DNA from: Methylomonas subterranea
GTDB taxonomy: Bacteria; Pseudomonadota; Gammaproteobacteria; Methylococcales; Methylomonadaceae
Reading direction: 5' to 3'
NCBI RefSeq assembly: GCF_024505185.1
Contig: NZ_JANIBJ010000001.1
Span: 1 to 64,000 of the forward strand
DNA length: 64,000 nt
The position numbers and the translations under genes are program-made. Shown here piece after piece: positions 7,841-16,914 of this stretch (positions are counted from its first letter, which is position 1; the number at the start of each line of letters is the position of its first letter). The notes beneath the pieces were generated by a model. That model saw nothing but the letters and a program-made list of their open reading frames with translations. It ran no database searches and was not told where the DNA came from.

Positions 7841-8458
7841 ATGAGTACTAAAGAAACCATCCTCAAACAAATCGCCGATAACCCGGTCATCCTGTATATG
7901 AAAGGGGTGCCGACCGCGCCTGAATGCGGGTTTTCCGGCAAAACCGTGGATATCCTCAATGCCACCAAGATACCTTATGCCTATGTCGACGTGCTGAGAG
8001 CGCCGTTTATTCGCGACCGGCTGCCGTCGGTATCGAAATGGCCGACCTTTCCGCAGCTGTTCGTCAAGGGCGAGCTGGTGGGCGGCGCCGATATCGTCGA
8101 AGCCATGAACAACGACGGCAGCTTGCTGCCCTTGCTGCAAAGCGCGGTCAAACCCGCCGAGGATGCGGCGGCAAGTAATGTCATCAGCCATTCCGAAGTG
8201 GAGGCTTTGATTCTGGGCGCCTATCCCGATGCGCAAATCGCCATAGAAGGCCAGGGCTGCGACTTGACGATAAGGGTGGTCAGCGCGCAATTCGCCGATT
8301 TGAGCATGGTCAAGCAGCACCAGGGCGTCATGGCCACCTTGACTGAACCCCTGGCCAGCGGACGTCTGCACGCGGTGACCTTGAAAACCTTTACCCCCGA
8401 ACAATGGCAGGCTCAACAGCCCGCTCCGCAAGCCGGTTTACTGCAAATTCAACTTTGA
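7841..8458 (+). CDS. Monothiol glutaredoxin-BolA fusion
   Basis: Two domains in one 205-residue chain. Residues 1-105 are a Grx4/Grx5-type monothiol glutaredoxin with the CGFS site (Cys29), WPTFPQLFV and GGADIVEAMN. Residues 115-190 are a BolA/IbaG domain with the conserved RLHAVTLKTF (His177) and a cysteine, Cys140, in the variable loop. CGFS glutaredoxins and BolA proteins usually form heterodimers around a shared [2Fe-2S] cluster, so the fusion makes that complex covalent. It lies just upstream of nifF, in the place where nif-specific monothiol glutaredoxins occur in Azotobacter. The likely role is carrying Fe-S clusters to nitrogenase maturation proteins (inference). Confidence 0.9.
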   Translation: MSTKETILKQIADNPVILYMKGVPTAPECGFSGKTVDILNATKIPYAYVDVLRAPFIRDRLPSVSKWPTFPQLFVKGELVGGADIVEAMNNDGSLLPLLQSAVKPAEDAAASNVISHSEVEALILGAYPDAQIAIEGQGCDLTIRVVSAQFADLSMVKQHQGVMATLTEPLASGRLHAVTLKTFTPEQWQAQQPAPQAGLLQIQL

Positions 8459-8483
8459 TTTTATTAATAATGGAGAAACGATC

Positions 8484-9017
8484 ATGGCCAAAGTAGGCAT
8501 ATTTTTTGGAACAGACACCGGTAATTCGCGCAAAGTCGCCAAAACCATACACAAACAACTGGGTGACGAATTGGCGGACAAACCCGTCAACATCAGCAAG
8601 GCCACGGTCGACGATTTGCTGGCTTACGATGTATTGATCATCGGCACCCCCACCTACGGCGACGGCGAATTGCCCGGCCTGACCGCCGGTACTTCGGCCG
8701 AAAGCTGGGAAGAGTTCATGCCGCAGCTGGCCGGCGCGGATTTCTCCGGTAAAACCATAGCTTTGTACGGCTTGGGCGATCAGGTCGGTTATCCGGATAA
8801 TTTCGTCGACGCGCTGGGCATGCTATACGATGCCTTTGCCGATTGCGGCGCCAGTTTCGTCGGTGCCACGTCTACCGCCGGCTACGATTACAATAAATCC
8901 AAGGCAGCGATGGGCGACGAGTTTGTCGGCTTGGTGCTGGATGAAGACAACCAAAAAGAGCTGAGCGAAGACCGTCTACAGGACTGGTTGAAACAAATCG
9001 AATCCAGCTGGGCCTGA
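8484..9017 (+). CDS. nifF: Flavodoxin NifF
   Basis: FMN-binding electron donor to the nitrogenase Fe protein. The phosphate-binding loop is GTDTGNSRKVA (about residues 9-19). GTPTYGDGELPG and YGLGDQVGYPDNF form the isoalloxazine-binding loops. At 177 residues it is a long-chain flavodoxin. GGAG precedes the ATG, 25 bases after the glutaredoxin-BolA stop. Its place behind the nif operon supports NifF rather than a housekeeping FldA. Confidence 0.92.
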   Translation: MAKVGIFFGTDTGNSRKVAKTIHKQLGDELADKPVNISKATVDDLLAYDVLIIGTPTYGDGELPGLTAGTSAESWEEFMPQLAGADFSGKTIALYGLGDQVGYPDNFVDALGMLYDAFADCGASFVGATSTAGYDYNKSKAAMGDEFVGLVLDEDNQKELSEDRLQDWLKQIESSWA

Positions 9018-9027
9018 TTTCGCTTTT

Positions 9028-9429
9028 ATGCAGGCGCTGCCCGCCGAGGTGTTGACCGAAACCGGCTTCGTGACGGTGGATGTGGTGCTGCACAGCCAGA
9101 CGGCGCGCGCCCGGCGGGCCAATGTGCTGGTGATTCGGTATCGGGGCCGAGTGTATGCGTATGTGAACCATTGCATGCACATGCACCGGCCCCTGAATTG
9201 TCAGGAAGATGCGGTGTTCGACGCCGAACGGCGCTGGTTGCGTTGTTCGATGCATGGCTTTATTTTCGAGCCGGACAGCGGAATCTGCCGCAGCCCGGTC
9301 TGCGAGGGTCAAGCCCTGCAAGCGGTCAAGGTGGAGGAAACAGACGGCCTGATCGTGTTCAAGGAAAAACAGCTGCAAATTCTGGCTGTGCAATCGCCCA
9401 AGGCCGAGGTCGGATTAAAGCATGATTGA
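9028..9429 (+). CDS. Rieske-type [2Fe-2S] ferredoxin
   Basis: 133-residue small Rieske protein. The ligands are visible as CMH (Cys49, His51) and CSMH (Cys73, His76), with a 21-residue spacer. No membrane segment or oxygenase catalytic domain is present, so it is a soluble electron carrier or a regulatory redox subunit. It starts 11 bases after nifF and overlaps the next gene by 8 bases, so the three form one unit. A role in moving electrons to or from the flavodoxin is plausible but not shown. Confidence 0.85.
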   Translation: MQALPAEVLTETGFVTVDVVLHSQTARARRANVLVIRYRGRVYAYVNHCMHMHRPLNCQEDAVFDAERRWLRCSMHGFIFEPDSGICRSPVCEGQALQAVKVEETDGLIVFKEKQLQILAVQSPKAEVGLKHD

Positions 9430-9853
9430 AGAAACCGCCATTGTCACCCGCATCGAGGACGGTCAGGTGTGGATCAAAAGCCTGCAAGGCGGAGCTTGCG
9501 GAGGCTGCATGCAACAAAGCAGCTGCGGCACGGCTAGCTTGTCCAAATGGTTGCCGAAACGGGAGTTTGCGGTGGAAAGCGATCAAGCGCTAACAGTCGG
9601 CGATCAGGTGCGGGTGGGCATAGACGACTCGCATGTGTTGTTGAGTTCCATCGTGCTGTACCTGCTACCCATCCTGGTGATGTTGCTTGGGGTAGGGCTG
9701 GCCAATAGCTTTTTATCTCCCGCTTTTACCGAAGCCTGGTTGCCGGAATTGTCCCTGGGTTTGCTGTTGGCGACCTTTTGGGTCATACACAAGCTGCAGC
9801 ATGTCTTGCTGTTGTATTTTTGTTTCCGGCCGCAAATCGTCGGCAGGCTTTGA
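9422..9853 (+). CDS. RseC/MucC-family (SoxR-reducing) membrane protein
   Basis: A 143-residue inner-membrane protein: a cytoplasmic N-terminal part with CGGCMQQSSC (Cys26, Cys29, Cys35), then two membrane segments (about 74-95 and 105-125). RseC homologues act with Rnf/Rsx electron-transport complexes. In diazotrophs Rnf drives reduced ferredoxin or flavodoxin supply to nitrogenase, so the position next to nifF is meaningful. No rnf genes are in the window. Confidence 0.82.
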   Translation: MIEETAIVTRIEDGQVWIKSLQGGACGGCMQQSSCGTASLSKWLPKREFAVESDQALTVGDQVRVGIDDSHVLLSSIVLYLLPILVMLLGVGLANSFLSPAFTEAWLPELSLGLLLATFWVIHKLQHVLLLYFCFRPQIVGRL

Positions 9854-9883
9854 TCTCTCATACAATCCGTTCAGGAGCCGCCG

Positions 9884-9958
9884 GCGACTATGCGTCGCTC
9901 CTACGAGACTGCCTTTCATTTGCCGGGGCGATGCACCGGCTTCATGATCGTCAGGAAG
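9884..9958. repeat. Partial copy of the dispersed palindromic repeat
   Basis: Matches 42629-42690: GCGACTATGC, GTCGCTCC, ACGAGA, TGCCTTTCATTTGCCGGGG and TTCATGA occur in the same order. The left palindromic arm is missing here, so this is a half copy. Confidence 0.65.
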
Positions 9959-9965
9959 GGAATCC

Positions 9966-10628
9966 TTAGCTGGCACACCATTGCTTCGACAATGCGGCAA
10001 ATTGATGCTGCACGCTGCTAAACGCCTTTACCAATTCCGGGTCGAACTGACTGCCGGCCCCATCGGCAATATAAGCCGCCGCCTGTTTGTGCGACCAAGC
10101 CGCTTTATACGGGCGATGCATGGTTAGGGCGTCGTACACATCGGCAATGGCGGTAATCCGCCCGTAGACATGGGTTTCCTGCCCCTTCAAGCCATGCGGA
10201 TAACCCGTGCCGTCCCAGCGTTCGTGGTGGGTCAGGGCGATTACCTCGGCGGATTTCAACAAACGGCTGCTGGAGCCCTTCAGAATATTGTGCCCGTGGA
10301 TGGTATGTTGCTTCATGATTTTCCATTCCTCGCTATTCAACTTGCCGGGCTTGAGCAGCACATGATCGGGTACACCCACCTTGCCGATGTCGTGTAACTG
10401 CGCGGTGAGGGTGATTTCATGCACGATGTCGGCGCCGAAGCCGACTTCCCTGGCCAAACAGCCGGCGAAATGGCCGACCCGTTGGGTATGAAAATCGGTG
10501 TCCGTGTCCTTGAACTCGCCGGCAATTCCCAGCCGTTCGAGAATTTCCGCCTGCAGTTTGAGTAACTCCTGGGCTTGATCTTGCACCAGCGCGTCGGAAA
10601 TATTTTGGTATTGGGGAAAATCATTCAT
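9966..10628 (-). CDS. HD-GYP domain c-di-GMP phosphodiesterase
   Basis: 220-residue metal-dependent phosphohydrolase. HDIGK (His79-Asp80) and HHERWDGTGYP (His134-135; GYP 142-144) are the HD-GYP signatures of enzymes that degrade cyclic di-GMP. The N-terminal 40 residues are helical, with no receiver or sensory domain, so input must come from a partner. It overlaps the end of the MASE1-GGDEF-EAL gene by 8 bases in the same direction, which suggests joint translation and opposing or coordinated c-di-GMP control. Confidence 0.88.
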   Translation of the reverse strand: MNDFPQYQNISDALVQDQAQELLKLQAEILERLGIAGEFKDTDTDFHTQRVGHFAGCLAREVGFGADIVHEITLTAQLHDIGKVGVPDHVLLKPGKLNSEEWKIMKQHTIHGHNILKGSSSRLLKSAEVIALTHHERWDGTGYPHGLKGQETHVYGRITAIADVYDALTMHRPYKAAWSHKQAAAYIADGAGSQFDPELVKAFSSVQHQFAALSKQWCAS

Positions 10629-13575
10629 CGGTGTCTGCCGTATATTGCTGAGCTTTCAGCAGTTGCTCGAAATCGCCGGCCGGCATGGGCTTGGCGAACA
10701 GGTAGCCTTGCCCGTAATCGCAGCCGGCTTGCGCCAGAAAATCGCGCTGTTGTCGGGTTTCTATGCCTTCGGCAATTACTTTGATGCCCAATTTGTGCGC
10801 CATTACGATAATGGCTTCGCACAGAGCCAGGTCGCTGGAGCCTGGAGCCAGATTTCGCGTGAAGGATTGATCGATTTTCAAAAATTCGATATGGAATTTT
10901 TTCAGATAAGACAGCGCGGAATAGCCGGTGCCGAAATCGTCTATGGCGACCTGGATGCCGCATTCCTTGAAATGCAGCAACTTTTTGGCCGTATTGTGGC
11001 TGTCGTCCAGTAACAGCCCCTCGGTGATCTCGATCACCACGCTGTCGGCCGGCATGTGCAGTCCGCGCAAATAATCGGTCCAGTGCCGGTGCAGGCCGTC
11101 CTGGCTATGAAATTGTACCGGGGATTTGTTGACGCCGATCTGGAAGTCCGTCAGGTAGTCTTGTTGCCAGCGCCGGGTTTGTTGGGCGGCCTGTTTGAAG
11201 ATCCAGTCGCCGATATCGTTGATGATGCCGGTTTCCTCCGCCACCGAAATAAAGTCCAGGGGCATGATCATGCCCCTGGACGGGTGTAACCAACGTATCA
11301 GGGCTTCGGCCTTGACTACCTTGTCCCGTCTTGCCAAGTCGACGATGGGTTGGTAATACACGATAAACTGCTCATCTTCCAGCGCCTGGTGCAGGTCCTG
11401 GGCGATGTGCATATGCGTTTCCACCTTCTGTTGCATGGCCGGGGTGAAAAAGCAATACATGTTGCGGCCCTTGTTTTTTGCCGCATACATGGCCTGATCG
11501 GCAAAACGGATCAAATCCTCGTAATGCTCGGCATCGGCGGGCGATAATGTGATGCCTATGCTGGCGGAAACATAAGCTTGGCTGGTCCCCAATGTAAACG
11601 GTTGGCTCAAGGCCAGCAGAATGTTTTGCGAGATTTTTTCCAGATAAGCGTTGTCGTTTAACTCGGAGATGATAATGGTGAACTCATCCCCGCCCAGGCG
11701 GGCCACCGTATCGGATTTTCTGACGCAGGCGGTCAGACGGCCGGCGACCTGTTTCAGCAGTTCGTCTCCGGTGCTGTGTCCCAAGCCGTCGTTGACTTCC
11801 TTGAAGTGGTCCAGATCGATAAACAGCAGACCTAGCGATTGTTGGTCGCGCCTGGCCTTGATCAGGTCTTGTTGCAGACGGTCGATAAACAGGCGCCGAT
11901 TGGGCAGTTGGGTCAATGGGTCGTAGTTGGCGTGAAACCAGATCAATTCGTCGGATTTTTTCTTTTCGCTAATATCGGAAAACAGCGCGACCCGTCTGTG
12001 CACTTTGCCGTCGGCATTGAAAACCGTATTGATGACCACCCACTCTGCGTAGATCTCGGCATTTTTACGTTTGTTGTGTATTTCGCCCTGCCAGCGGCCG
12101 CTGGTATTTAAGGCATGCCACATGGTTTTGTAAAACGCCGCCGGCTGGCGGCCGGAGTTGAGTATGCGGGGATTTTTGCCCAGCACTTCCTCCGGCGTAT
12201 AACCGGTGCAGGCGGTGAAGGCGCGATTGACCGAGATGATGCAATTGTTTTCGTCGGTGATCATCATGGATTCGCTGCTGTTTTGATATACCAGGGCCGC
12301 CAGCCGCAGTTCGTCTTCGGCGGCCTTTTGCTCGGTGATGTCGCGCGCGGCCGAGTAGATCAAGTCGCCCTGGGCGCAGGAATTCCATTCTATCCAGCGC
12401 CAGGAACCGTCGCTGTGCCGATAGCGGTTGACGAAATTGTTGACCGTTGCCGCGCCGGCAAGGCGGGTCATGGCCGCCTTGGTGGACTCTATGTCATCGG
12501 GATGCACCAACTCCAAAAACGGCTTGTCGGTGAGTTCACCCAAGCCGTAACCCAACAACTCTTCCCAGCGGCCGTTCAATTTGCGGAAGTAACCCCGCGT
12601 GTCGGCAATACTGAATAAATCCAGGGCATTATTGAAATAAGCGTCCAGTTCCTGAGTTTTCAGCCGCAAGGCTTCCTCGGTTTGCCTACGCGCGTTCAAC
12701 ATCAAGGCCATCAGGTTGCCGACAATCGCCAGTATCAGCAGGTAAAGCCATAGGTTTTGCCCATCGCTGTAGCGATACTTTGCGAAATAACCGGCCCCGC
12801 TCTTCATGCCGATATAGCCGACGATGCAGACCGTCAGCAACAGCAGCAAGACGCCATGATGGCCGAAACGAAACGCGCCCCATAAAAGCAACGGAAACAT
12901 CCAGTACTCCGGTGAAACGCCGCCGAAGAATTCGGATAGAAAATCCATAAACAGCGTGGCCGGCACGATCAGGGACAACAAAATATAACTATGCGCTTCC
13001 AGTCCGCGTCCGGCGAGGCTAAACCAGCCTCGCGGCCAACGCCGCCAGACCAGCAGGCAAGGCGTACCGATCACCATTCCCAGAATGTTGGCCCGCCACC
13101 AGTGAAAAACGTTGTCGGCCAGCGCGGCACTGTCCAAAAGCCGCAGATGCCAAGCCACGAAACTGCCCAGTAGTGCGCTGACCCAAGCGCTTATGACGGC
13201 GACCGCAAGCAGGACAATGAAGTCTCCCGTGCGTTGAAGATGGCTGTCGAAGTTGCCGTACAGGTTTAACAAGCGAACGGAAGCATAAACTTCCAGGGTG
13301 TTGGCACAGGCCATGACTGCCGTTGCGCTCCACGGCAGATGCTGTATCAGGCCTGATATCAAGGAGCCGGCGATAATGCCGAACCAGACTCGACTTTGCT
13401 TGAGCAGTAACAGTGCCAGTGCGATACCGTTGGGCATCCAAAACAGCGTATTGTCTTGATCGGCATTGGATAGCATTGTCAGCGCTTGAGCGCAGACAGC
13501 ATAAGCCAGCGTCAACGCGGCGAAGCTCGACCAATCGTTAATCCGGATGCTGGGGATGCGAGTCAAAAAAATCAT
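10621..13575 (-). CDS. MASE1-PAS-PAS-GGDEF-EAL c-di-GMP enzyme
   Basis: 984-residue membrane sensor. The N-terminal 300 or so residues are a multi-span MASE1 domain. Two PAS domains follow (about 320-440 and 445-560), the second containing ITDENNCIISVNRAFTACTG. The GGDEF domain has an intact LGGDEF preceded by the inhibitory RxxD (RKSD). The EAL domain keeps EALIRW and IDDFGTGYSAL. Both catalytic halves look functional, so the net activity cannot be told from sequence. It is cotranscribed with the downstream HD-GYP gene. Confidence 0.9.
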   Translation of the reverse strand: MIFLTRIPSIRINDWSSFAALTLAYAVCAQALTMLSNADQDNTLFWMPNGIALALLLLKQSRVWFGIIAGSLISGLIQHLPWSATAVMACANTLEVYASVRLLNLYGNFDSHLQRTGDFIVLLAVAVISAWVSALLGSFVAWHLRLLDSAALADNVFHWWRANILGMVIGTPCLLVWRRWPRGWFSLAGRGLEAHSYILLSLIVPATLFMDFLSEFFGGVSPEYWMFPLLLWGAFRFGHHGVLLLLLTVCIVGYIGMKSGAGYFAKYRYSDGQNLWLYLLILAIVGNLMALMLNARRQTEEALRLKTQELDAYFNNALDLFSIADTRGYFRKLNGRWEELLGYGLGELTDKPFLELVHPDDIESTKAAMTRLAGAATVNNFVNRYRHSDGSWRWIEWNSCAQGDLIYSAARDITEQKAAEDELRLAALVYQNSSESMMITDENNCIISVNRAFTACTGYTPEEVLGKNPRILNSGRQPAAFYKTMWHALNTSGRWQGEIHNKRKNAEIYAEWVVINTVFNADGKVHRRVALFSDISEKKKSDELIWFHANYDPLTQLPNRRLFIDRLQQDLIKARRDQQSLGLLFIDLDHFKEVNDGLGHSTGDELLKQVAGRLTACVRKSDTVARLGGDEFTIIISELNDNAYLEKISQNILLALSQPFTLGTSQAYVSASIGITLSPADAEHYEDLIRFADQAMYAAKNKGRNMYCFFTPAMQQKVETHMHIAQDLHQALEDEQFIVYYQPIVDLARRDKVVKAEALIRWLHPSRGMIMPLDFISVAEETGIINDIGDWIFKQAAQQTRRWQQDYLTDFQIGVNKSPVQFHSQDGLHRHWTDYLRGLHMPADSVVIEITEGLLLDDSHNTAKKLLHFKECGIQVAIDDFGTGYSALSYLKKFHIEFLKIDQSFTRNLAPGSSDLALCEAIIVMAHKLGIKVIAEGIETRQQRDFLAQAGCDYGQGYLFAKPMPAGDFEQLLKAQQYTADTDE

Positions 13576-14068
13576 CTTTTTGGTAAAGCTGTCCCGGTGG
13601 GGGCGGCGTGAGCGCGGATAATGAAAATCTTATGAAACCATTACATTAGCAGATATGGGGGAAATAGGCTTGAGGATTTTGCCGGGCTTGCAGGGGGCAT
13701 GTGGCGGCGGAAGCTCTCCATGCGCAGCATCAGTGTTAGGTGGTGCGGGCCGGAATTTGCGGGTGTTTGCCCGTGGGGGTGAGCTCAAAACCATGGCGGT
13801 GGTGTCCCAGGGACATCGTGCAACTGTTAAAGCGCGCAAATAGGCTAGCGTTAGCTGTTATGCGCGACTCGGAATTCATGAACGGAAAATTTTTTTCGTT
13901 GGGGTCGTGTGGCGCGTTTCAGGCAGCCTATTGGGGCGCACCGGTTAGACTGGTAGGCGATGGTGCAAGTTTACCGGATAGTGCTCCATGTCGACGAATC
14001 ATTTGTGATGCGAGCCGAACGAAAAAAAGCAGAAGTGGCCTTGGTGTTAACCCGGGGCTGGATCGACG
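13576..14068. other. Gene-poor stretch between signalling and polysaccharide genes
   Basis: About 490 bases with no convincing gene. Short open frames here lack ribosome sites and recognisable composition. It separates the c-di-GMP genes from the more AT-rich glycosyltransferase locus and may mark its boundary. No tRNA, direct repeat or integrase was seen. Confidence 0.4.
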
Positions 14069-14950
14069 TCAGATAAACGGTTTCAGAAGTCCGTGAGCAG
14101 CAAGCTGGCGGCCTGCAAACCAAATCCACAGAGATAAGCGCCAGCGCAACGGCAAACCTTTATCTAAAAGAATAAAGCGAGTGATATAGCTAACAGTCTG
14201 CACGATTCCATGCGGCACTGAATTCTGGGCGAGATTACTCATGGTGGCCGGTGCTTTTCCCCCTTGCAGCACTTTATATAATGCTCTCGCGGCATGTGCC
14301 CGCGCACTGATAAGCGATAAAAAGTCTCCGTCATCAGCGAATCTTCTTCGCTGTCGGTAGGTATCGTCTAAGGGCGCTTTTCCGGTTCGATAATGCATGT
14401 GCTCGAATATAACTTCAGGCAGATAGCGAATACGTTTAAAGCCCAATTCCTCTAATCGCTTAAAAATATCCATAAGATGATAATCGATGAATGCTCCTTT
14501 ATATGTAATTGGATAAGGATCTTTTAAGGCTTCGCAGGTTTTTCGCGAAAGGATGGGGAATGTGCAAAGATTTCCCTTCTTGAATAAATCGTTTCCATAA
14601 GCCAGATAGATATGATCCGGAATACTGTCATGTAATTGACGTATTATGCTATCCCAGCCATGTGTGCGAATAAGCATGTCGTCGTTGGCGAGAATGATAA
14701 TATCCCCACGAGCCATTTCATAGCATGCCGTATTGTACGCTCCCATGGTCGCCCTAGGCCCTATAATGCGTTTAACTGCTAATCCGGGACATTTCAACGA
14801 GTGGCTGGTCAAATCATCATTGTCCAGATAAGCAATAACTTCCAAATATTCCGGATACTCGCTATTTTCTAGAACGCTTTGTAAAAAGGCGTTGGCGCGT
14901 TGCAAGCGGCCACGGCTAGGCAATAACAAAGAAATCAGGGCATTTTTCAT
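14069..14950 (-). CDS. Family 2 glycosyltransferase
   Basis: 293-residue GT-A fold enzyme. The N-terminus SLLLPSRGRLQRANAFLQSV is typical of nucleotide-sugar-binding GT2 proteins. AYLDNDDLTSH and GDIIILANDDMLIR contain the acidic metal-binding motifs. No strong membrane span is seen, so it probably works at the cytoplasmic face on a lipid-linked glycan. It is the last gene of the minus-strand polysaccharide locus; donor and acceptor are unknown. Confidence 0.82.
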   Translation of the reverse strand: MKNALISLLLPSRGRLQRANAFLQSVLENSEYPEYLEVIAYLDNDDLTSHSLKCPGLAVKRIIGPRATMGAYNTACYEMARGDIIILANDDMLIRTHGWDSIIRQLHDSIPDHIYLAYGNDLFKKGNLCTFPILSRKTCEALKDPYPITYKGAFIDYHLMDIFKRLEELGFKRIRYLPEVIFEHMHYRTGKAPLDDTYRQRRRFADDGDFLSLISARAHAARALYKVLQGGKAPATMSNLAQNSVPHGIVQTVSYITRFILLDKGLPLRWRLSLWIWFAGRQLAAHGLLKPFI

Positions 14951-15027
14951 GGAAGGTCGATAAATTTTTTCTGTTTAAAGGGCCGTTATCCTAAGTTTGG
15001 TCCGCCTGCCGACGGCGATGGATTTAT

Positions 15028-16125
15028 TTATATTTTCGATGCTGCGAAACATGCATCAACAAGCGAATCAAATACCAATATTTGATCGGCATGAGTTAGT
15101 GTATGATGCTGCAAGTCTATCGAGCCTAAACTAAATGGTATATTATAATACTTTCTGTTATATAGGACAATATTAACTTGATTTATAGATTTTATCAGAC
15201 AAGGTAAAGGAATGTATTGCTCGACAGCTTTGCTGGCACTTTGAAGCGTATCGAAAACAGTAATTTCATCATGATTAAGAGCGTCAATCATGTCCAAGTC
15301 GATCGAGCCTAAACTGAATGGTACATTTAAGAATTTACCTTTGAAACTTACTATGTTAAAGCTATTGATTGATTTAACAAGATGAGGCGGGCTAATGCGG
15401 TGTAGCTTGGAAATAACTTCTATTTCATTATTATATACTGAATAGTCTTGCACAAATTCAGGGTGGTGATCCGGGTCAAAATCTATATTGATGCATCTCA
15501 TGGATGATGCTTTAAAACCTTGGCCGTATATAGCACCCCATTTTTTCGCAAATAAATCTAAGTCTTCATCAAGGCAGTTTTCTCCGCCCTTGCGAATATC
15601 TGCTTTCGTTATATTTATAAGTTTTTTTTTACTATACTCACAGCGCCCGCCTTTTGACCAAACTTTAAAACTAAGATCAGTGTCGGTAAAATCCTTTTTA
15701 AATCTACCATCAAAATATCCTATGCTCAAAGCATCTTCGAGACGCATAAATGGAAAGTTACAATAATAAATCCCATAAACGGTCCCAATAAGTCCAAAAT
15801 GAAGACCCAAACAAAACATGCTTCCATCTTTAGGTTTTCGCGCCGAAAAATTAGCTATTGCTTGAATATCCCAGCCGGGTAGATATTCGCAATCATCCGA
15901 CGTTGCTGTAATAAAGTTACCGGTAGCACGCGAGGAAGCTACTGCATGCGCAAATGCAGAGCCGTTTCTTTCCTTCTCTTCGATCCATATTACATCTGTT
16001 TCATCAACCTTAAAAGGAGAGACTACGATAATTTCATAATCTACACTTGTAGTATTACGAATGTTTTTTAATGTTCGAGCGAGAGCGTCCGGATACAGCG
16101 AGGGTAGTGTTATAGATATTTTCAT
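15028..16125 (-). CDS. Family 2 glycosyltransferase with duplicated C-terminal module
   Basis: 365 residues. The N-terminal 230 are GT2-like, with ITLPSLYPDALARTLKNI and ATSDDCEYLPGWD carrying the acidic motif. The C-terminal third consists of two 50-55 residue repeats (about 248-302 and 309-363), each with KSIN-NIV, PFSLGSIDL and VFDTL or VFDSL. The repeats are visible in DNA too, as near-identical GAGCCTAAACT blocks at 15122 and 15305. The module may bind glycan or a partner. The gene is AT-rich compared with the nif regions, which suggests a different origin. Confidence 0.8.
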   Translation of the reverse strand: MKISITLPSLYPDALARTLKNIRNTTSVDYEIIVVSPFKVDETDVIWIEEKERNGSAFAHAVASSRATGNFITATSDDCEYLPGWDIQAIANFSARKPKDGSMFCLGLHFGLIGTVYGIYYCNFPFMRLEDALSIGYFDGRFKKDFTDTDLSFKVWSKGGRCEYSKKKLINITKADIRKGGENCLDEDLDLFAKKWGAIYGQGFKASSMRCINIDFDPDHHPEFVQDYSVYNNEIEVISKLHRISPPHLVKSINSFNIVSFKGKFLNVPFSLGSIDLDMIDALNHDEITVFDTLQSASKAVEQYIPLPCLIKSINQVNIVLYNRKYYNIPFSLGSIDLQHHTLTHADQILVFDSLVDACFAASKI

Positions 16126-16149
16126 AATGCTTTATTTCGCTACTGTGAG

Positions 16150-16914
16150 TTACTCTTTACAGATTTGCTTGGGCTCTCGGCGTGACATCGTCATAACGGC
16201 TTCATATTCTGAAAGAACATTGGAAATAGAACCTTGCACTAGAACGTGGCCCATATTCAAACAAATCCCCGAATCACACATTTCGGCCAATGCCTCCATA
16301 TCGTGCGACACTATGACCAGCGTGCCTTGGCGCGCTTTGAAGTCTTGCAAATATTGTCCGCATTTTTCCTGGAAGTGGCTGTCCCCGACCGCAAGTACTT
16401 CATCAATCAATAGAATATCGACTGGAGTATGGGCGATAGTGGAAAAACCAAGGCGGGCAATCATGCCGCTCGAATAGGTACGGATCTGGTTATCAATCGC
16501 TCCGTCCAGTTCGGAAAAGCCAATTATTTTGTCCAGATTGTTTCGAATTTCAGTAAGCGACATCCCCAGGATGGAGCCGTACAAGAAAATATTTTCACGT
16601 CCTGTCAGTTCAGGGTGAAAACCGGCCCCGAGTTCCAGCATCGAAGCTACACGTCCATGCATCCTGATATTTCCCCTGTCGGGCGGAATCGTACCCAGCA
16701 ACAACGAGAGTAAGGTGCTCTTACCCGTGCCGTTGTGCCCGACGATACCGAATGCCGAACCGCGCTCGACTGCAAAATTAATATCCCGCAGCGCCCATTC
16801 GCGAGAATATCGGCTATCGTCCGCCTTATGGCGGCCCACTAATAACTCTTTGATGCCTCGGGGTTGCCTGCCATAGCGTTTCCATACACCGTCACATTGC
16901 ACCGCGCTGCTCAT
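16150..16914 (-). CDS. wzt: Polysaccharide ABC exporter ATPase (Wzt/KpsT type)
   Basis: 254-residue nucleotide-binding subunit. Walker A is GHNGTGKST, the signature is YSSGMIARLGFS, Walker B is ILLIDEVLAVGD, and the H-loop is IVSHDME. The IKELLVGRHK insertion near the N-terminus is typical of polysaccharide or teichoic acid exporters. It stops soon after the ATPase fold, so it lacks the C-terminal carbohydrate-binding domain of long Wzt proteins; export should not depend on chain-end recognition by this subunit. It overlaps the permease by 4 bases. Confidence 0.9.
   Translation of the reverse strand: MSSAVQCDGVWKRYGRQPRGIKELLVGRHKADDSRYSREWALRDINFAVERGSAFGIVGHNGTGKSTLLSLLLGTIPPDRGNIRMHGRVASMLELGAGFHPELTGRENIFLYGSILGMSLTEIRNNLDKIIGFSELDGAIDNQIRTYSSGMIARLGFSTIAHTPVDILLIDEVLAVGDSHFQEKCGQYLQDFKARQGTLVIVSHDMEALAEMCDSGICLNMGHVLVQGSISNVLSEYEAVMTMSRREPKQICKE

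Noticed and set aside
9422-9853. Part of an rnf operon
   Set aside because: RseC-like protein only; no rnfABCDGE genes are present in the window.
13740-14096. 118-codon open frame in the gap before the glycosyltransferases
   Set aside because: No ribosome site or recognisable domain, and it runs into the end of the opposite glycosyltransferase gene.
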